Assembly (NCBI RefSeq): GCF_013373865.1
Contig: NC_050473.1
Location: 5,095,710 to 5,159,709 of the forward strand
Direction of reading: 5' to 3'
Source of the DNA: Monomorium pharaonis
Taxonomy: Eukaryota > Arthropoda > Insecta > Hymenoptera > Formicidae
DNA length: 64,000 nucleotides
Below the pieces are notes generated by a model, which had not been told where the DNA came from, made no database searches, and saw only the letters and a list, made by a program, of their open reading frames with translations. Made by a program: the position numbers and the translations under genes. Position 1 is the first letter of the stretch; every line of letters begins with the position of its first letter. This document shows, piece after piece, positions 1 to 12,106 of the stretch.

Positions 1-269
1 ATAATTCATTTTCTAAAGTTTCTTTGTTGCTTTGTAATAATCTTGCGATAATAATTAAAATCTTAATAAATGACCGAAAAAATAGAAATAACATCAACTA
101 AATTAAAAAAACAATAATGAAAAAGAAAAACTTGGAAAAAGTGAGAATATCCTTTTTCAGAAGTTTTGCACTACTCTACTGCCATCTGCATAAATCTAAG
201 GAACTAAATAATAACATGGCAACTTTTGCAGCGGGTTTTTTGAAAGATTATTATTTGAAGTTTTCTTCG
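1..269. other. Downstream flank of Dus4l, no gene seen
   Basis: AT-rich sequence beyond the Dus4l stop codon. The only ORF (plus strand, 60 codons) has no recognisable features. Confidence 0.5.
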
Positions 270-2421
270 TTACGAATCCGTATTAAACATACATCCTAAG
301 AAGTCGGTAGACAAATCATCCTCCCAACAATTAATATATTTTTTTCTACACCGTATGTACGAAGTACTAAAGTTACATCGAGTTAATTCGATTAAATTAG
401 ATGTGTTCGGTCTAATGTCGTAATAATTTTCTAAAAACTCCAATACAGACGATTTATTTTGTAGGCCATTAAATAACGTTCGATCTTTCTTAGGCAAAAT
501 CTTTTCCAACATAAACATCAAATGATGATGGAAACATTGAAACTCAGTCGGTATCGTCGATGTGATGTCCAGCCAGTCTTGAACGCAAGCGAGTGGAGTG
601 GCGAGATATCCCGAAAATAAGGCTGGATTGGTTAAAATACCCCTGGCAGACATCACCCCTTCGCATCTGGATTCTTGGAATAAAGATTCCGCGGTTTCCA
701 GACTCTTTGCATCGCCGTTCGCCACGAGAGGCAACTGTATGTGATCTCGGAGAAGCTTGAGGCTGTCCAAATCGATTGGTTCATTGCGCATTTTCGGAGT
801 CCTTGCGTGAACTGTTAAAAAGGAGGCACCAGTCTTTTCTAAAGTTTGGCACAGCGATATCGTCTGACGTATATCTTTCAATAAGCGTATTTTTGCGGAC
901 ACGGTGAACGGCTTTGAAATATGATTTCTAACTTGATACACCAAATCCCTGACAAGCTCTGGTTTTCTCAATAAATCAGCTCCATATCCTTCTTGCATGG
1001 CCCAACGTTGAGGACAACCACAGTTTAAGTCTACACCGTTACAATATCTGGCAATTAGAAAAAAATGTATAACATATACAGTGTTTTTAATTTTTCAGAA
1101 AACTAGAATCAAGGAAAAAACCATATTAAGCAACTTTTTTTAATTTTCGAAAAATATAAAAAAGTGACTGTAATAATAAGAAATTATTATATATAATTAT
1201 TTTGATAATAATAATAGTAAAAAGTTTTAATTTCTGATTTAAAGATATTGTTATTTCTATTTGCAATTTTTTCTTATAAAAATTATTATTGAATAGTGAG
1301 AATATATTTTTCTTCACAAAAATCCTTAAGTTTTGTCTATTTACTATTCTACATATAACCTTATATCAATATTTGGTATTTCAAAAATAAAGATATCCTC
1401 AAAATAAGAATGTTTTCTCTTCTGATGTTCTTGAAAATAAAATATTTGATTTCAAATGTTTTTTTTTTCAATATAAGTATGTCCTAATGAAAATATTTTA
1501 TTGAAAATCTCTCTCATTGACCCATTTCATTATAATTCATTAAATTCATTAAAATCCATTAAACTTCATTACAATTTACATTTACAAAACATTTAATTCA
1601 TTAAAATTTATTAAAATTTATTAAAATTTATTAAAATTCATTAAATTTATTTTATTGTTATTTAATAGAAATATAGATTTTAATAAATCTTTTAAGAAAA
1701 CCTTAATAAATTTTAATAAATTTTAACAAATCTTGAAAAATTTTAATAAAAAAGGTCGATTGATATTTTTAGTAAAATATTTCAGTAATATATTTCCATT
1801 AGAGTAACCTGTAATAAGCAGAGTTCATTTATAAATTAGTTATTTATCCAAGTTGTAAAATTCAAGAGATATTTTATATAAAACCATTGATGTAAAAGAC
1901 AATAAAGGTGACAATATTTATTTAAAATCTGGAAAAATATTGCAAAAAAACTTGACAACTTATTTTTTCAAAAATTTGCAAGAATTTTTCTAGAACTGAA
2001 CATACATAAGAAAAACAAGAAGGCTGCCCAAATTGCAAATATATATACAAATTGACTTATAAAAAACTTACGGCGCAACCATCACCGAGGCATCAACAAA
2101 ATCATTTATGGTCTTAGCTGCAAACTGAACAATCAGCGGTTGATCTTCCTCATGTGTAGTAAATTCATTGTCCCTAGCTTTTGAAGATTGTATAAATGAG
2201 TCTGCCAAGATCATGGGGGTAAAGCATATGTCACATCCATACCGTCTGACAAGTGTTCTGAATTGTAATCTGATAAAAAATACACAAAATCAGTATCAAT
2301 CAATATATGTTTAAAGAATATTGTTTTCTACTCACTTGCTATATCTAACCATCGGAGCGCATATTTTTATCATTCTCGGTTCTTTTAACATTGCCACTAT
2401 ATCTGTTTGTGTAGTAGTCAT
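270..2421 (-). CDS. Dus4l: tRNA-dihydrouridine synthase 4-like (DUS4L), complete, 3 exons
   Basis: Flavoenzyme of the Dus family, which reduces uridine to dihydrouridine in tRNA using FMN and NAD(P)H. Minus-strand exons are 2421-2336, 2269-2072 and 1047-270, all with GT/AG junctions. Joined they give 1062 nt, 353 aa plus stop. Visible family motifs are APMVRYSK near residues 21-28, GCD and TPM shortly after, NCGCPQRWA with the expected catalytic cysteine at about C106, KIRL, VHART, a NGD segment, and GVMSARGILTNPALF in the FMN phosphate-binding part of the barrel. The start is the first ATG after an in-frame-compatible upstream stretch, and it directly precedes the conserved N-terminus. The length is a little above the roughly 320 aa typical of animal DUS4L; the excess is C-terminal. 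It is divergent from Rpb2 with 623 bp between start codons. Family assignment is secure. The choice of DUS4L over other Dus paralogues rests on the ICAPMVRYSK and CGCPQRWA signatures. Confidence 0.9.
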
Positions 2422-3044
2422 GATATTGTTCGCAACAACTACCCAGTACAAAAAATAACAAGTAGTACTGTTAACGTAGTTAAATAAAAAAAAAAGAAGA
2501 CAATAGTCTGATTTCTAATCTAAAAAGAATGACAAAAACTTTGTTTACGTTAACGTTATCACGTATGTACGATTTAATTGTTGACGTTTAGATCGGCATA
2601 AAATACACAAATTTATCAAGTTGGTATTATTCAATTCATATATGTAATAAAACTAAAGGCCCCCGTACACACTTCTGCATAACGCATAACGTATGTACAT
2701 AAGCAAATTAATTGGTCCATAAGCAAAGTGCATAAGAAATTCAACCAATCGAATTTCTTATGCATTTATGTTATGCGTTATACAAAACTGTGTGCGGGGG
2801 CCCTTACGCTTTATCGCTGCATGGGAACTATCCTTAATTGCTATCGCCATTGCCGCATTTGTATGCATTTACCGCCATATATATCTTCGGTGAGCCGATG
2901 ATAATTGTTACAAATCTTTTACTGCTTGTAAGTTTGCTTATTTTGCCGTTTCTATTTCATCAGCAAAAATTGCAAGAAACAATTGCGGTTAAATTTGTGT
3001 AAGCTGTATCCCTAAATAACACATTTCGTACGTTGGGCGCAATA
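2422..3044. promoter_or_regulatory. Shared divergent promoter region of Dus4l and Rpb2
   Basis: The start codons of the minus-strand Dus4l and the plus-strand Rpb2 are 623 bp apart, so both 5' UTRs and promoters must lie here. About 150 bp of the interval is a palindromic MITE (2657-2805). I see no clear TATA box. The region from 2800 to 3040 is less AT-rich than its surroundings. Bidirectional promoter use is inferred from layout only. Confidence 0.55.
2657..2805. mobile_element. Palindromic MITE with GC-rich TIRs
   Basis: The left end GGCCCCCGTACACAC and the right end GTGTGCGGGGGCCC are inverted copies. The inner parts (cataacgcataac and gttatgcgttat) also pair, so most of the 149 bp folds on itself. 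It has no coding capacity. It sits inside the Dus4l/Rpb2 intergenic region. Confidence 0.75.
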
Positions 3045-4810
3045 ATGAGTAATATATTCGGTATAGAAGACGGTAAGTAATCTTTTTTTAAAGATATTGG
3101 TTATGTTTTAAATTGTCAGTACAGGAGTACTATTCCGTAACCACTTACCGACAACTATCGATGTTATTCAGTATCTTTGCGCACGTATTTTGATATATGA
3201 AAAAATGCGCAACGACACTTAACGACATCGATAGTTGTCGGTAAGTGATTACGGAATAGCGGTCCTGGTGCAATAAGTTAGAATGAGAAAAAATTAATTT
3301 GTCTTATTTTAATTGCACTAGTGTAGCAGCAAAGAACAGGCCTCACATTTTCAGTACTGGCAGCAATTTTGAAACACAGCCAACGTAGACTAATTTAATT
3401 TATAAGACACAGTATTAATTAATCATAAAGCGTGGTCTACAATACATGGAATAAGTGTGAAGTAAGAAGTAACAGTAGGCGTAAGGGCGTAAGCGAAATA
3501 AATTAATTTTATTTCTTAACTTCTCCATTTTTTACGCTTACGCTCGGCCAATTAGAGCCCTGGAATAGCTGTGAACAATGCAAACAATGCTGTTAGTTTT
3601 ATAAAATCGTAGAAAATTATATGGCAAATCGTTACTTTTATGCAGGGTCTACAATGGCAGCAGGAGTAATGGAGTAAGGAGTAAGAGTAACAATTGACCA
3701 ATTAAAAACCGGGAGTAAACGAAATGGGCAAATCTCATTTCATATTTCTTACTTCTTACTCCTACTCCATTACTCCTGCTGCCATTGTAGACCTCGCATT
3801 AAACGTGGTCTACAATACATGGAGTAAGTGTAGACATGGAGTAAGAGTAACGATTTGTCATATAATTTTCTACGATTTTATGAAACTAATGGCATTGTTT
3901 GTACGATTTGCAGCTATTCTTGCGTTTTAATTGGTCGAGCGTGAGCGTAAAAGATGGAGTAGGAGTAAGAAATAAAATTAATTTATTTCGCTTACACCCT
4001 TACGTCTATTGTTACTTCTTATTCCACGCTTACTCCAATGTATTATAGACCACGCTTCAGTCTTTGTCTGTATAGGCTGGTCTCATCTATTCCAATTAAG
4101 CTAAAAATCGGCCGATTAAGTTTACAAATTGTAAATTGTAAAACAGAATTTGAAGTATTATATTTTATACATAAATTAATTATTTGAAGAAAATGGACAA
4201 AAAACAAAATAATCAATTTTTAGTTTTACAAATAAATATTCTAAAATTTAATCAACTTTATGTTAATCGGAGATGAGACTGGTTGTATAAAAAGCACAAT
4301 TTTTAAATCTTCCAGTTTTTATTCTTGATCTTAATATTTTTGATAAAGTTCTTATATTTTTTAAAAGAAAACATATGAAGGCTCTCCAGCTTAAAAAATG
4401 GAGAAGGCAATTTTTTATTTATTTATATCTTTTAACAAAGAAGATTTTGACATTGTTATCTTCATAATAATACGTAATAAAAATGATAATTTATTATATA
4501 AAAATATTTTTTTATTAATTTTGATACATATTCATACGGAAAAAAGTGAAAACAAATGTTTACAATAATGAATATAGTAACAAGTCACATTTTTATTAGT
4601 ATAAATTAGAAGGCTGCGTTCCGAAATTTACTGCCAGAAAATCTATAGTACACGTAACATGAACTATAGATTTTCAGTGCTGACAGTAACGCAGCCGTCG
4701 AGAGACTATACTTCACATTGAAATATAATAAATCTGAAACGAGTACCGATAGTAGAATCCCTTTATTAAAGGTGATCTGAGAGAGAGAGAGGGGAAGAGA
4801 GAGAGAGGGG

Positions 4811-4899
<89 letters not shown>

Positions 4900-7800
4900 C
4901 TCTAAGAGTGAAAAATAAAAAGCTAAATAGCTGAAAGGATTAATGTTCGTGAATTACCAATGAAATATAATATAACTGGAACGAGTACAGGAGCTAGTGT
5001 CGTAATCCGACAAAGAGGGTCTTAAGACGTATCCTTATCCCTTTTTAACTACGTGTTCATAAACTTTTTAAGGGACTGTACAGTTATAAGGATACCTCTT
5101 AGGATTATATGAAAAGACTGGGGAATGTCCTCAAGAGAAAATAAACATTAAATAATTTTATCTTGCTTACAATTTATTGTTTGATTAAAAGGGTGAGAAC
5201 CTACAAAAAATTATTTATTCTAGATCAATATGACGAGGAAGATGCAGACGAAATCTCGTCCAAGCTCTGGCAGGAGGCCTGCTGGATCCTCATCAACGCG
5301 TACTTCGACGAAAAGGGACTCGTTCGACAGCAGCTGGACAGCTTTGATGAATTTATCGAGATGTCCGTTCAACGTATCGTGGAGGATTCGCCGCAGATCG
5401 AGCTACAGGCGGAGGCGCAGCATACCACAGGCGAAATCGAGAAACCTGTAAAACACCTATTGAAATTCGAACAGATCTATCTGTCGAAGCCGACCCATTG
5501 GGAGAAGGACGGCGCGCCGTCCCCCATGATGCCCAATGAAGCCAGATTGAGAAACTTAACTTATTCCGCGCCATTGTACGTGGATATTACCAAGACGATT
5601 GAGAAGGACGGCGAGGACCCGATCGAGACGCAGCATCAGAAAACGTTTATTGGCAAGATACCCATCATGTTGAGATCCAAGTACTGTCTGCTTGCCGGTC
5701 TGTCTGACCGTGATCTGACAGAACTGAACGAGTGCCCGTTAGATCCCGGTGGGTATTTTATTATCAATGGTTCGGAGAAGGTCTTGATAGCGCAGGAAAA
5801 AATGGCGACAAACACCGTTTACGTATTCAGCATGAAGGATGGTAAGTACGCCTACAAGGCAGAGATTCGGTCCTGCCTGGAACACAGCTCACGCCCTACC
5901 TCGACTCTATGGATCAACATGATGGCTAAGAGCGGTGCCAGTATTAAGAAGTCCGCCATCGGTCAGCGTATCATCGCCATTATTCCTTACATCAAGCAGG
6001 AGATTCCTATAATGGTAGTTTTTCGGGCGCTTGGCTTCGTTGCCGATCGCGACATTCTCGAACACATCATCTACGACTTCGACGATCCTGAGATGATGGA
6101 GATGGTGAAGCCATCCCTGGATGAGGCATTTGTCATACAAGAGCAGAACGTCGCTCTGAACTTCATCGGCACAAGAGGTGCCAAGCCAGGCGTGACCAAA
6201 GAGAAACGGATCAAGTACGCCCGCGAGATCCTACAAAAGGAGATGCTACCGCATGTCGGCATAAGCGACTTCTGCGAGACGAAGAAGGCCTACTTTCTTG
6301 GCTACATGGTTCACAGACTGCTATCAGCGTCTCTAGGACGAAGAGAACTGGACGATCGCGATCATTACGGCAACAAGAGACTAGACCTGGCCGGACCTTT
6401 GCTGGCGTTTTTATTCCGCGGGCTGTTCAAGAACCTGATGAAGGAGGTGCGCTTGTACGCGCAGAAATTTATCGATCGTGGAAAGGACTTTAATCTCGAA
6501 CTGGCGATCAAGACGAAGATCATCACGGACGGCTTGCGGTACTCGCTTGCCACAGGCAATTGGGGCGACCAGAAGAAGGCGCATCAGGCGCGAGCGGGCG
6601 TGTCACAGGTGTTGAACCGACTGACTTTCGCATCGACGCTGTCGCATCTGCGACGTGTGAACTCACCGATCGGTAGGGACGGGAAATTGGCTAAACCACG
6701 TCAACTGCACAATACGCTATGGGGTATGCTCTGTCCCGCGGAGACTCCGGAGGGCGCTGCCGTCGGCCTGGTAAAAAATCTCGCACTGATGGCGTACATA
6801 AGCGTCGGTTCGCAGCCCTCCCCTATCCTGGAATTCTTGGAGGAGTGGTCCATGGAGAATCTCGAGGAGATAGCCCCGAGTGCGATTGCCGACGCCACAA
6901 AGATATTTGTCAACGGCTGTTGGGTCGGTATCCATCGAGACCCGGATCAGCTAATGGCCACTCTGCGCAAGTTGAGACGGCAGATGGACATTATCGTGTC
7001 GGAGGTATCGATGGTCCGCGATATTAGAGATCGTGAGATAAGGATATACACGGACGCTGGCAGGATAAGTAGACCCCTGCTTATAGTGGAGGGTCAAAAT
7101 TTACTTTTGAAGAAGAGGCACATTAATATGTTGAAGGAAAGAGATTACAATAATGACGGGTGTGTTAAAAAAATTTTAATTTTAATTATGACTCGTGTTG
7201 TATTAAATTTTATATTTTAATTTACATAATACAATTTTAATTATATTTATTTTACTCAAAGTTATTTTCTGCGTTTAATAAAAAGAAAAAGATGTTATTT
7301 TAATGAGAATTTAATGAAAATATAATGAAATTTTAACAAAAATGATTAATTTATTGAAAAAGTAAATAATTTTTTAAAAATTATTTGTATTAATAAGTAA
7401 TAATTTTGATAAAATTATAATAAATTTTTATGAAATTATAACGAAAAAGACTAGATATGCCATATTAAATTAATGACATTTGATTGAAATTGTAATAAAT
7501 TTTTGATGAAATTGTAACGAAAAAACCTAAATGCTTTGCAATGATAAATTAATGGCATTTTACTGAAATTAATGAATTTTTGATGAAATTGTATTGAAAT
7601 GATTTAATAAGGCTCAATAATAAAATGTTATTAAAAATTTATCAAAATTTATTAAGATTTTATGAAAATTTTTCCATCTTATGATTTGCTTTTATAAATG
7701 TCGTGATTATCGATTTATATTGTTACAGGTGGCAGGAATTAGTAGGCAGTGGTGTAGTAGAATATATAGACACTCTGGAAGAAGAGACTGTTATGATAGC

Positions 7801-8295
7801 TATGTCACCTGATGATCTTAGACAAGAGAAAGAGTACGCGTATTGTACAACGTACACACACTGCGAGATTCATCCAGCAATGATTTTGGGCGTGTGTGCC
7901 TCAATTATTCCGTTCCCTGATCATAATCAGAGCCCCAGGAATACTTATCAGGTATTAGACGCAGATTTCAGTCATTGCATTTTTTTTTTACTTTTTTATA
8001 TTTTTATATGATATAATGCAAGATGTAGAACGTCAAGTAGAAGAAATTTTAAGGACAAATTTTAAGAAATAATTTTATTATTTAGAATTATTCCTTAAAA
8101 TTTCCCCTTTAGAATAATACAAAAATTTAGAATATGAAAATTAAGAATAACAAATTTATGATTTTTTTATTATAAATGTTTAAGGATTTACATGTTTTCG
8201 ACACTTTACGTAAGTGTTTAAACATTTATAATTAAATTTTTTAATTTATAAACCATATAAAATAAACCTATAAATTAAGTTTATATAAATAATAC

Positions 8296-8338
<43 letters not shown>

Positions 8339-10433
8339 TTAACTAATATATAATACTATATTATATAACTAATTAATAAATTAGTTATGTATATATGTGT
8401 ATATAGTACATATGTATGCGTGCATTTTTTTTCTCTTTACATTATTTAGCGCCTTTTACTTACATTTTTCTTACAATAATACTTTGAAAATTTATCCAGA
8501 TAATTCAATTTTTTACATTTTTAAATATATATATATATATTTATATCTACTTTTTTGTTTAGGTTAGGTTATATACGTTAAAATAATTATAAACTAAGCT
8601 AGCACACAATACTTGTTTTCATGCTGGATTGCTTACTGGATAGAACTACTTCGTTCTGATTGGTGCATTTCTGAAGATGAATAAAAATGCATCGATTAGA
8701 ACAGAGTATTTCCATTCAGTAAATAATCCAGCACAAAAACAAGTATTGTGTGCCGCTGGCTTAACACTTTTAATGTAAAAAAATATTAAATATTTTAAAC
8801 TATTAAAATTTTAATAACGAAAAATTGTATTAAACATGAATTAGGATTTGAGTGAAAACTCAAACTAACATTTCATGATTTAATTTTGTAATGGTATTTT
8901 TCAGAGTGCTATGGGTAAACAAGCCATGGGTGTGTATATTACGAATTTTCACGTGCGAATGGATACATTGGCTCACGTATTGTATTATCCACATAAACCG
9001 TTGGTTACAACGAGATCTATGGAATACCTTAGATTCCGCGAATTGCCAGCCGGCATTAACAGTATCGTCGCGATTCTGTGTTACACGGGATATAATCAGG
9101 AGGATAGCGTTATTCTGAATGCAAGCGCCGTCGAAAGGGGGTTCTTCAGATCAGTGTTTTATCGCTCTTACAAGGAGTCTGAGTCGAAAAAAATTGGCGA
9201 TCAAGAAGAACAATTCGAGAAACCATCTCGCTTGACTTGCCAGGGAATGCGCAACGCCATATATGACAAATTAGATGACGACGGCATCATCGCGCCTGGA
9301 ATTCGAGTGTCAGGCGACGACGTAATCATAGGAAAGACGATTACTCTACCGGAAACGGATGACGAGGTAATAATATGATTACTTTTTAATAAATGGACCT
9401 CTATAATGAAAGAAGAAAAACGCGACAATATTTTTATTTTCTTTTAGCTGGATAGTACAACAAAACGTTTTACAAAACGTGACGCGTCGACCTTTTTGCG
9501 AAACAGCGAAACCGGTATAGTCGATCAAGTGATGCTGACTTTGAATAGCGAGGGATATAAATTCTGCAAGATTCGAGTACGCAGTGTGCGTATTCCACAA
9601 ATCGGAGATAAATTCGCGTCTCGTCACGGACAGAAGGGTACATGCGGAATTCAGTACAGGCAGGAAGATATGCCGTTCTCTTGTGAGGGCCTCACACCCG
9701 ATATCATTATTAATCCTCACGCTATCCCTTCTCGTATGACTATCGGTCACTTGATAGAATGCATTCAAGGAAAAGTTTCCGCCAATAAAGGTAATACTTG
9801 ATAATTTACTTAAATTTAATAAGATTTTCTAATCTTGTCACATAATATAATTTCAGAAATTTTGAGAATAAATTTATGATTTTATTATAAGTCATTCCTG
9901 AATTAGTTCAAATTTTTTAACCCCGTAATCTTTTAAGTAACTTTCTAAAATAACATTGAGTCCGGTAGAAAAAAAGAGCTAAAGGCTTTTGCTCCAAAAA
10001 TCCCTAAATTACAATTATCACATCAATATTACTTAATGTTTATTCTGACATGAATTTTTCTGTAAAAAAAGGCATTTTTTGTTAATTAATAAATAATATA
10101 AACAATTTTATAAATAATTTATGAAGATAACATGCATCTTAGTGTTAATAAAGATATTGATGAGATAAAATTAATAAAACAAAATAATTAAAAAAATAAT
10201 TTAAAAAAAGGTGAAACTCCAGATTCCCGCTAGTTTACAAAGAATTAAATATGATATTCATACTGTCATGTTGTAAATGCTTGTTAATATATTTAAATAA
10301 TTATAAATTTTTTTGGAAATATTTTTCTATATTAATATGCTAAAAAAAATATTTTTTAATAGCAATTTAAATGTTTTACTGCTTAAATTTTGTTTATTAT
10401 TTATTATTTTGAAACTATCAGTGTCAAAAACTT

Positions 10434-10493
<60 letters not shown>

Positions 10494-11658
10494 TACGTGC
10501 GAAAGTATGTGGCCCTCCTCCATTTTTTTTTAAGTTGGAGAATCTCCTGAAGTAGGGCAGATTTATATCACTTTGATGTATTTTTAGGAGAGATTGGTGA
10601 TGCTACTCCATTTAATGATGCTGTGAACGTGCAAAAGATCTCTACGCTTCTGCAAGAATATGGTTATCAACTGCGAGGAAATGAAGTGATGTATAATGGA
10701 CATACAGGTCGTAAGATTAATGCACAAGTCTTTTTGGGACCGACATATTATCAACGGTTGAAACACATGGTAGACGATAAAATCCACAGTAGAGCGAGAG
10801 GACCTGTGCAAATTTTAGTTAGACAACCTATGGAAGGTCGAGCGAGGTAATTGTGTTATTTTTATTTTGATGACAGGATATTTACTTAGGTGGTCTAACT
10901 GCGAATTTTTAATGAAAAAATCGAAAGAGATAAAAAAGTCGTTTATTGCATCGTGAAGACTTTATTTAACATATAAATTTTATTTATATGTATATAAATA
11001 AGTTATATAGAAGCATGTCAATTCCGTGTAAGAGTAACGGACTCGTAAGTGACAGATTCCGAATTTGAACTTACTACACATCCTGTGCATACATATAAAT
11101 GAATTTTTAAGTTCGTAATCTTTAGCGGAAATTACAGAGAAACTCTTTAGATCGAGACGGCATATAAGATAGTAAAGTTCTTTTTACCCGCTCCTATTAT
11201 TATTACTATGTAAAACGTTAATTTAAATCATGTTTTTAAAAAGTAATCACTATATTTCAAAGACAGTTCGATCGATTAATTTGCAATTTTAGACAATTTT
11301 GAACATTAAGAACTAATAGTTGACATAGAATTTTCTTATAATTTTTATTTTGTTATAAAAAAAACGAGCAAAATTTATTGTGAAAAACCGCTGTCAACTT
11401 TTGACTAGCTGCCATTTTGTTCAGACGTAATACTTAAAAAAGGATATCAGCATTAGAGCTGTTTCAATTTTATAAAACTTTTGCCATTTTGGTTTCTGAT
11501 TAATTCTATAGGAGCAGCACTGGACTTATCATAAACATTTTTGAAAATATAATTTAGGAAAACTTTAAAAAATAATTTAACATTATTTTTTAATAAAGTT
11601 TAAATATTAAATAGAAAAAAAAGATCTTTGCGATGAAATTAAAGATTTTTCTATCCGC

Positions 11659-11693
<35 letters not shown>

Positions 11694-12106
11694 CCCACCC
11701 CCCTCCCTTTCTCCACTTTTCCTCCCAAAATTTGTAAAGTTAGGCTTTGTTTTGACCTGTTAGAAGTGCTTTTCTGTTATTATTCAAATTATATATGTAT
11801 ATATTTACGTATTTATCTAGGGACGGTGGACTTCGTTTCGGAGAAATGGAACGGGATTGTCAAATTTCTCACGGAGCGGCCCAATTTCTACGAGAACGTT
11901 TGTTCGAAGTGTCAGATCCATATAGAATTCATATTTGCAACTTCTGCGGTTTAATTGCTATAGCGAATTTGCGGAACAATACTTTCGAGTGTAAAGGATG
12001 TAAAAACAAAACGCAAATTTCGCAAGTTAGACTACCGTATGCAGCAAAGTTACTTTTCCAGGAATTAATGGCAATGAATATTGCACCCAGGCTCATGATA
12101 CATTGA
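3045..12106 (+). CDS. RpII140 (Rpb2): RNA polymerase II second-largest subunit RPB2, complete, 7 exons
   Basis: Forms the Pol II active-centre cleft together with RPB1, in the nucleus. Exons are 3045-3072, 5224-7159, 7729-7951, 8905-9366, 9448-9790, 10588-10846 and 11821-12106. All are GT/AG, and they total 3537 nt, 1178 aa, close to the usual length. Visible conserved parts: fork and protrusion segments (QHQKTFIGKIPIMLRS, GYFIINGSEKVLIAQEKMA), NRLTFASTLSHLRR, the CPAETPEGAAVGLVKNLALM block, GYNQEDSVI at about residues 791-799 with the acidic pair E795/D796 near the catalytic centre, GDKFASRHGQKGT at about 936-948, the PHAIPSRMTIGHLIE block, and a C-terminal zinc site C1123, C1126, C1141, C1144. 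The 28-nt first exon (nine residues plus one base) splices in phase to DQYDEEDADE. The 5' end of a longer ORF at 5163-5223 is intron read-through, not the true N-terminus. Intron 1 (2.15 kb) is packed with MITEs. Confidence 0.97.
3122..3267. mobile_element. Palindromic MITE in Rpb2 intron 1
   Basis: The left arm (CAGGAGTACTATTCCGTAA) and right arm (TTACGGAATAGCGGTCCTG) are inverted. Pairing continues through cttaccgacaactatcgatg on the left and catcgatagttgtcggtaag on the right, leaving a short AT-rich loop. It lies only 50 bp downstream of the Rpb2 exon 1 donor. Confidence 0.8.
3428..4057. mobile_element. Large palindromic TIR element with a second palindrome in its loop
   Basis: The left arm (3428 to about 3640) starts AAGCGTGGTCTACAATACAT. 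The right arm (about 3840-4057) ends in its inverted copy. Arms of about 210 bp pair with few mismatches. The loop contains a separate 150-bp palindrome (3645-3795) and then another partial left-end copy (3801-3850, acgtggtctacaatacatgg). An ORF read across it (3724-3930) is a by-product of the repeats. Rpb2 intron 1. Confidence 0.8.
3645..3795. mobile_element. Inner palindromic MITE nested in the 3428-4057 element
   Basis: The ends GGGTCTACAATGGCAGCAGG and CCTGCTGCCATTGTAGACC are inverted. Pairing continues inward over the agtaatggagtaaggagtaag segment. The end GGTCTACAATG resembles the outer element's GGTCTACAATA, so the two belong to related families. Confidence 0.75.
4075..4285. mobile_element. 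MITE with TGGTCTCATCT-type ends
   Basis: The left end (ctggtctcatctattccaat) and right end (ggagatgagactggtt) are imperfect inverted copies. The interior is AT-rich and non-coding. Rpb2 intron 1. Confidence 0.55.
4611..4696. mobile_element. Short (86 bp) palindromic MITE
   Basis: Ends GGCTGCGTT and AACGCAGCC, with the inner inverted pair AAAATCTATAG and CTATAGATTTT. It forms a single small hairpin in Rpb2 intron 1. Confidence 0.6.
4779..4897. repeat. GA microsatellite
   Basis: Nearly uninterrupted (GA)n over about 119 bp with a few GGGG/AA interruptions near the start. Within Rpb2 intron 1. Confidence 0.95.
8296..8335. repeat. AT/TATA microsatellite in Rpb2 intron 3
   Basis: A (TA)n run followed by further TA-rich sequence to about 8410. 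Confidence 0.85.
8596..8762. mobile_element. Palindromic MITE in Rpb2 intron 3
   Basis: The left arm (agcacacaatacttgttttc) and right arm (aaaacaagtattgtgtgcc) are inverted; pairing extends through the agaacta/ttagaaca region. It is flanked by TAA on both sides. Its end GGCACACAATAC is like that of the 50667-50837 element, so they may be related. Confidence 0.75.
10442..10489. repeat. AT microsatellite in Rpb2 intron 5
   Basis: An uninterrupted (TA)n run of about 46 bp. Confidence 0.9.
11662..11694. repeat. CT microsatellite and pyrimidine tract in Rpb2 intron 6
   Basis: A (CT)n run followed by a C/T-rich tract to about 11720, about 100 bp upstream of the last Rpb2 exon. Confidence 0.85.

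Noticed and set aside
3724..3930. 68-codon ORF
   Set aside because: Lies wholly in the nested palindromic element in Rpb2 intron 1.
5353..6935. Several antisense and alternate-frame ORFs over Rpb2 exon 2
   Set aside because: Shadows of the strongly coding RPB2 frame.
8558..8575. Short TTAGGTTAGG-like run resembling the insect telomere repeat
   Set aside because: Only two units, not a telomeric tract.
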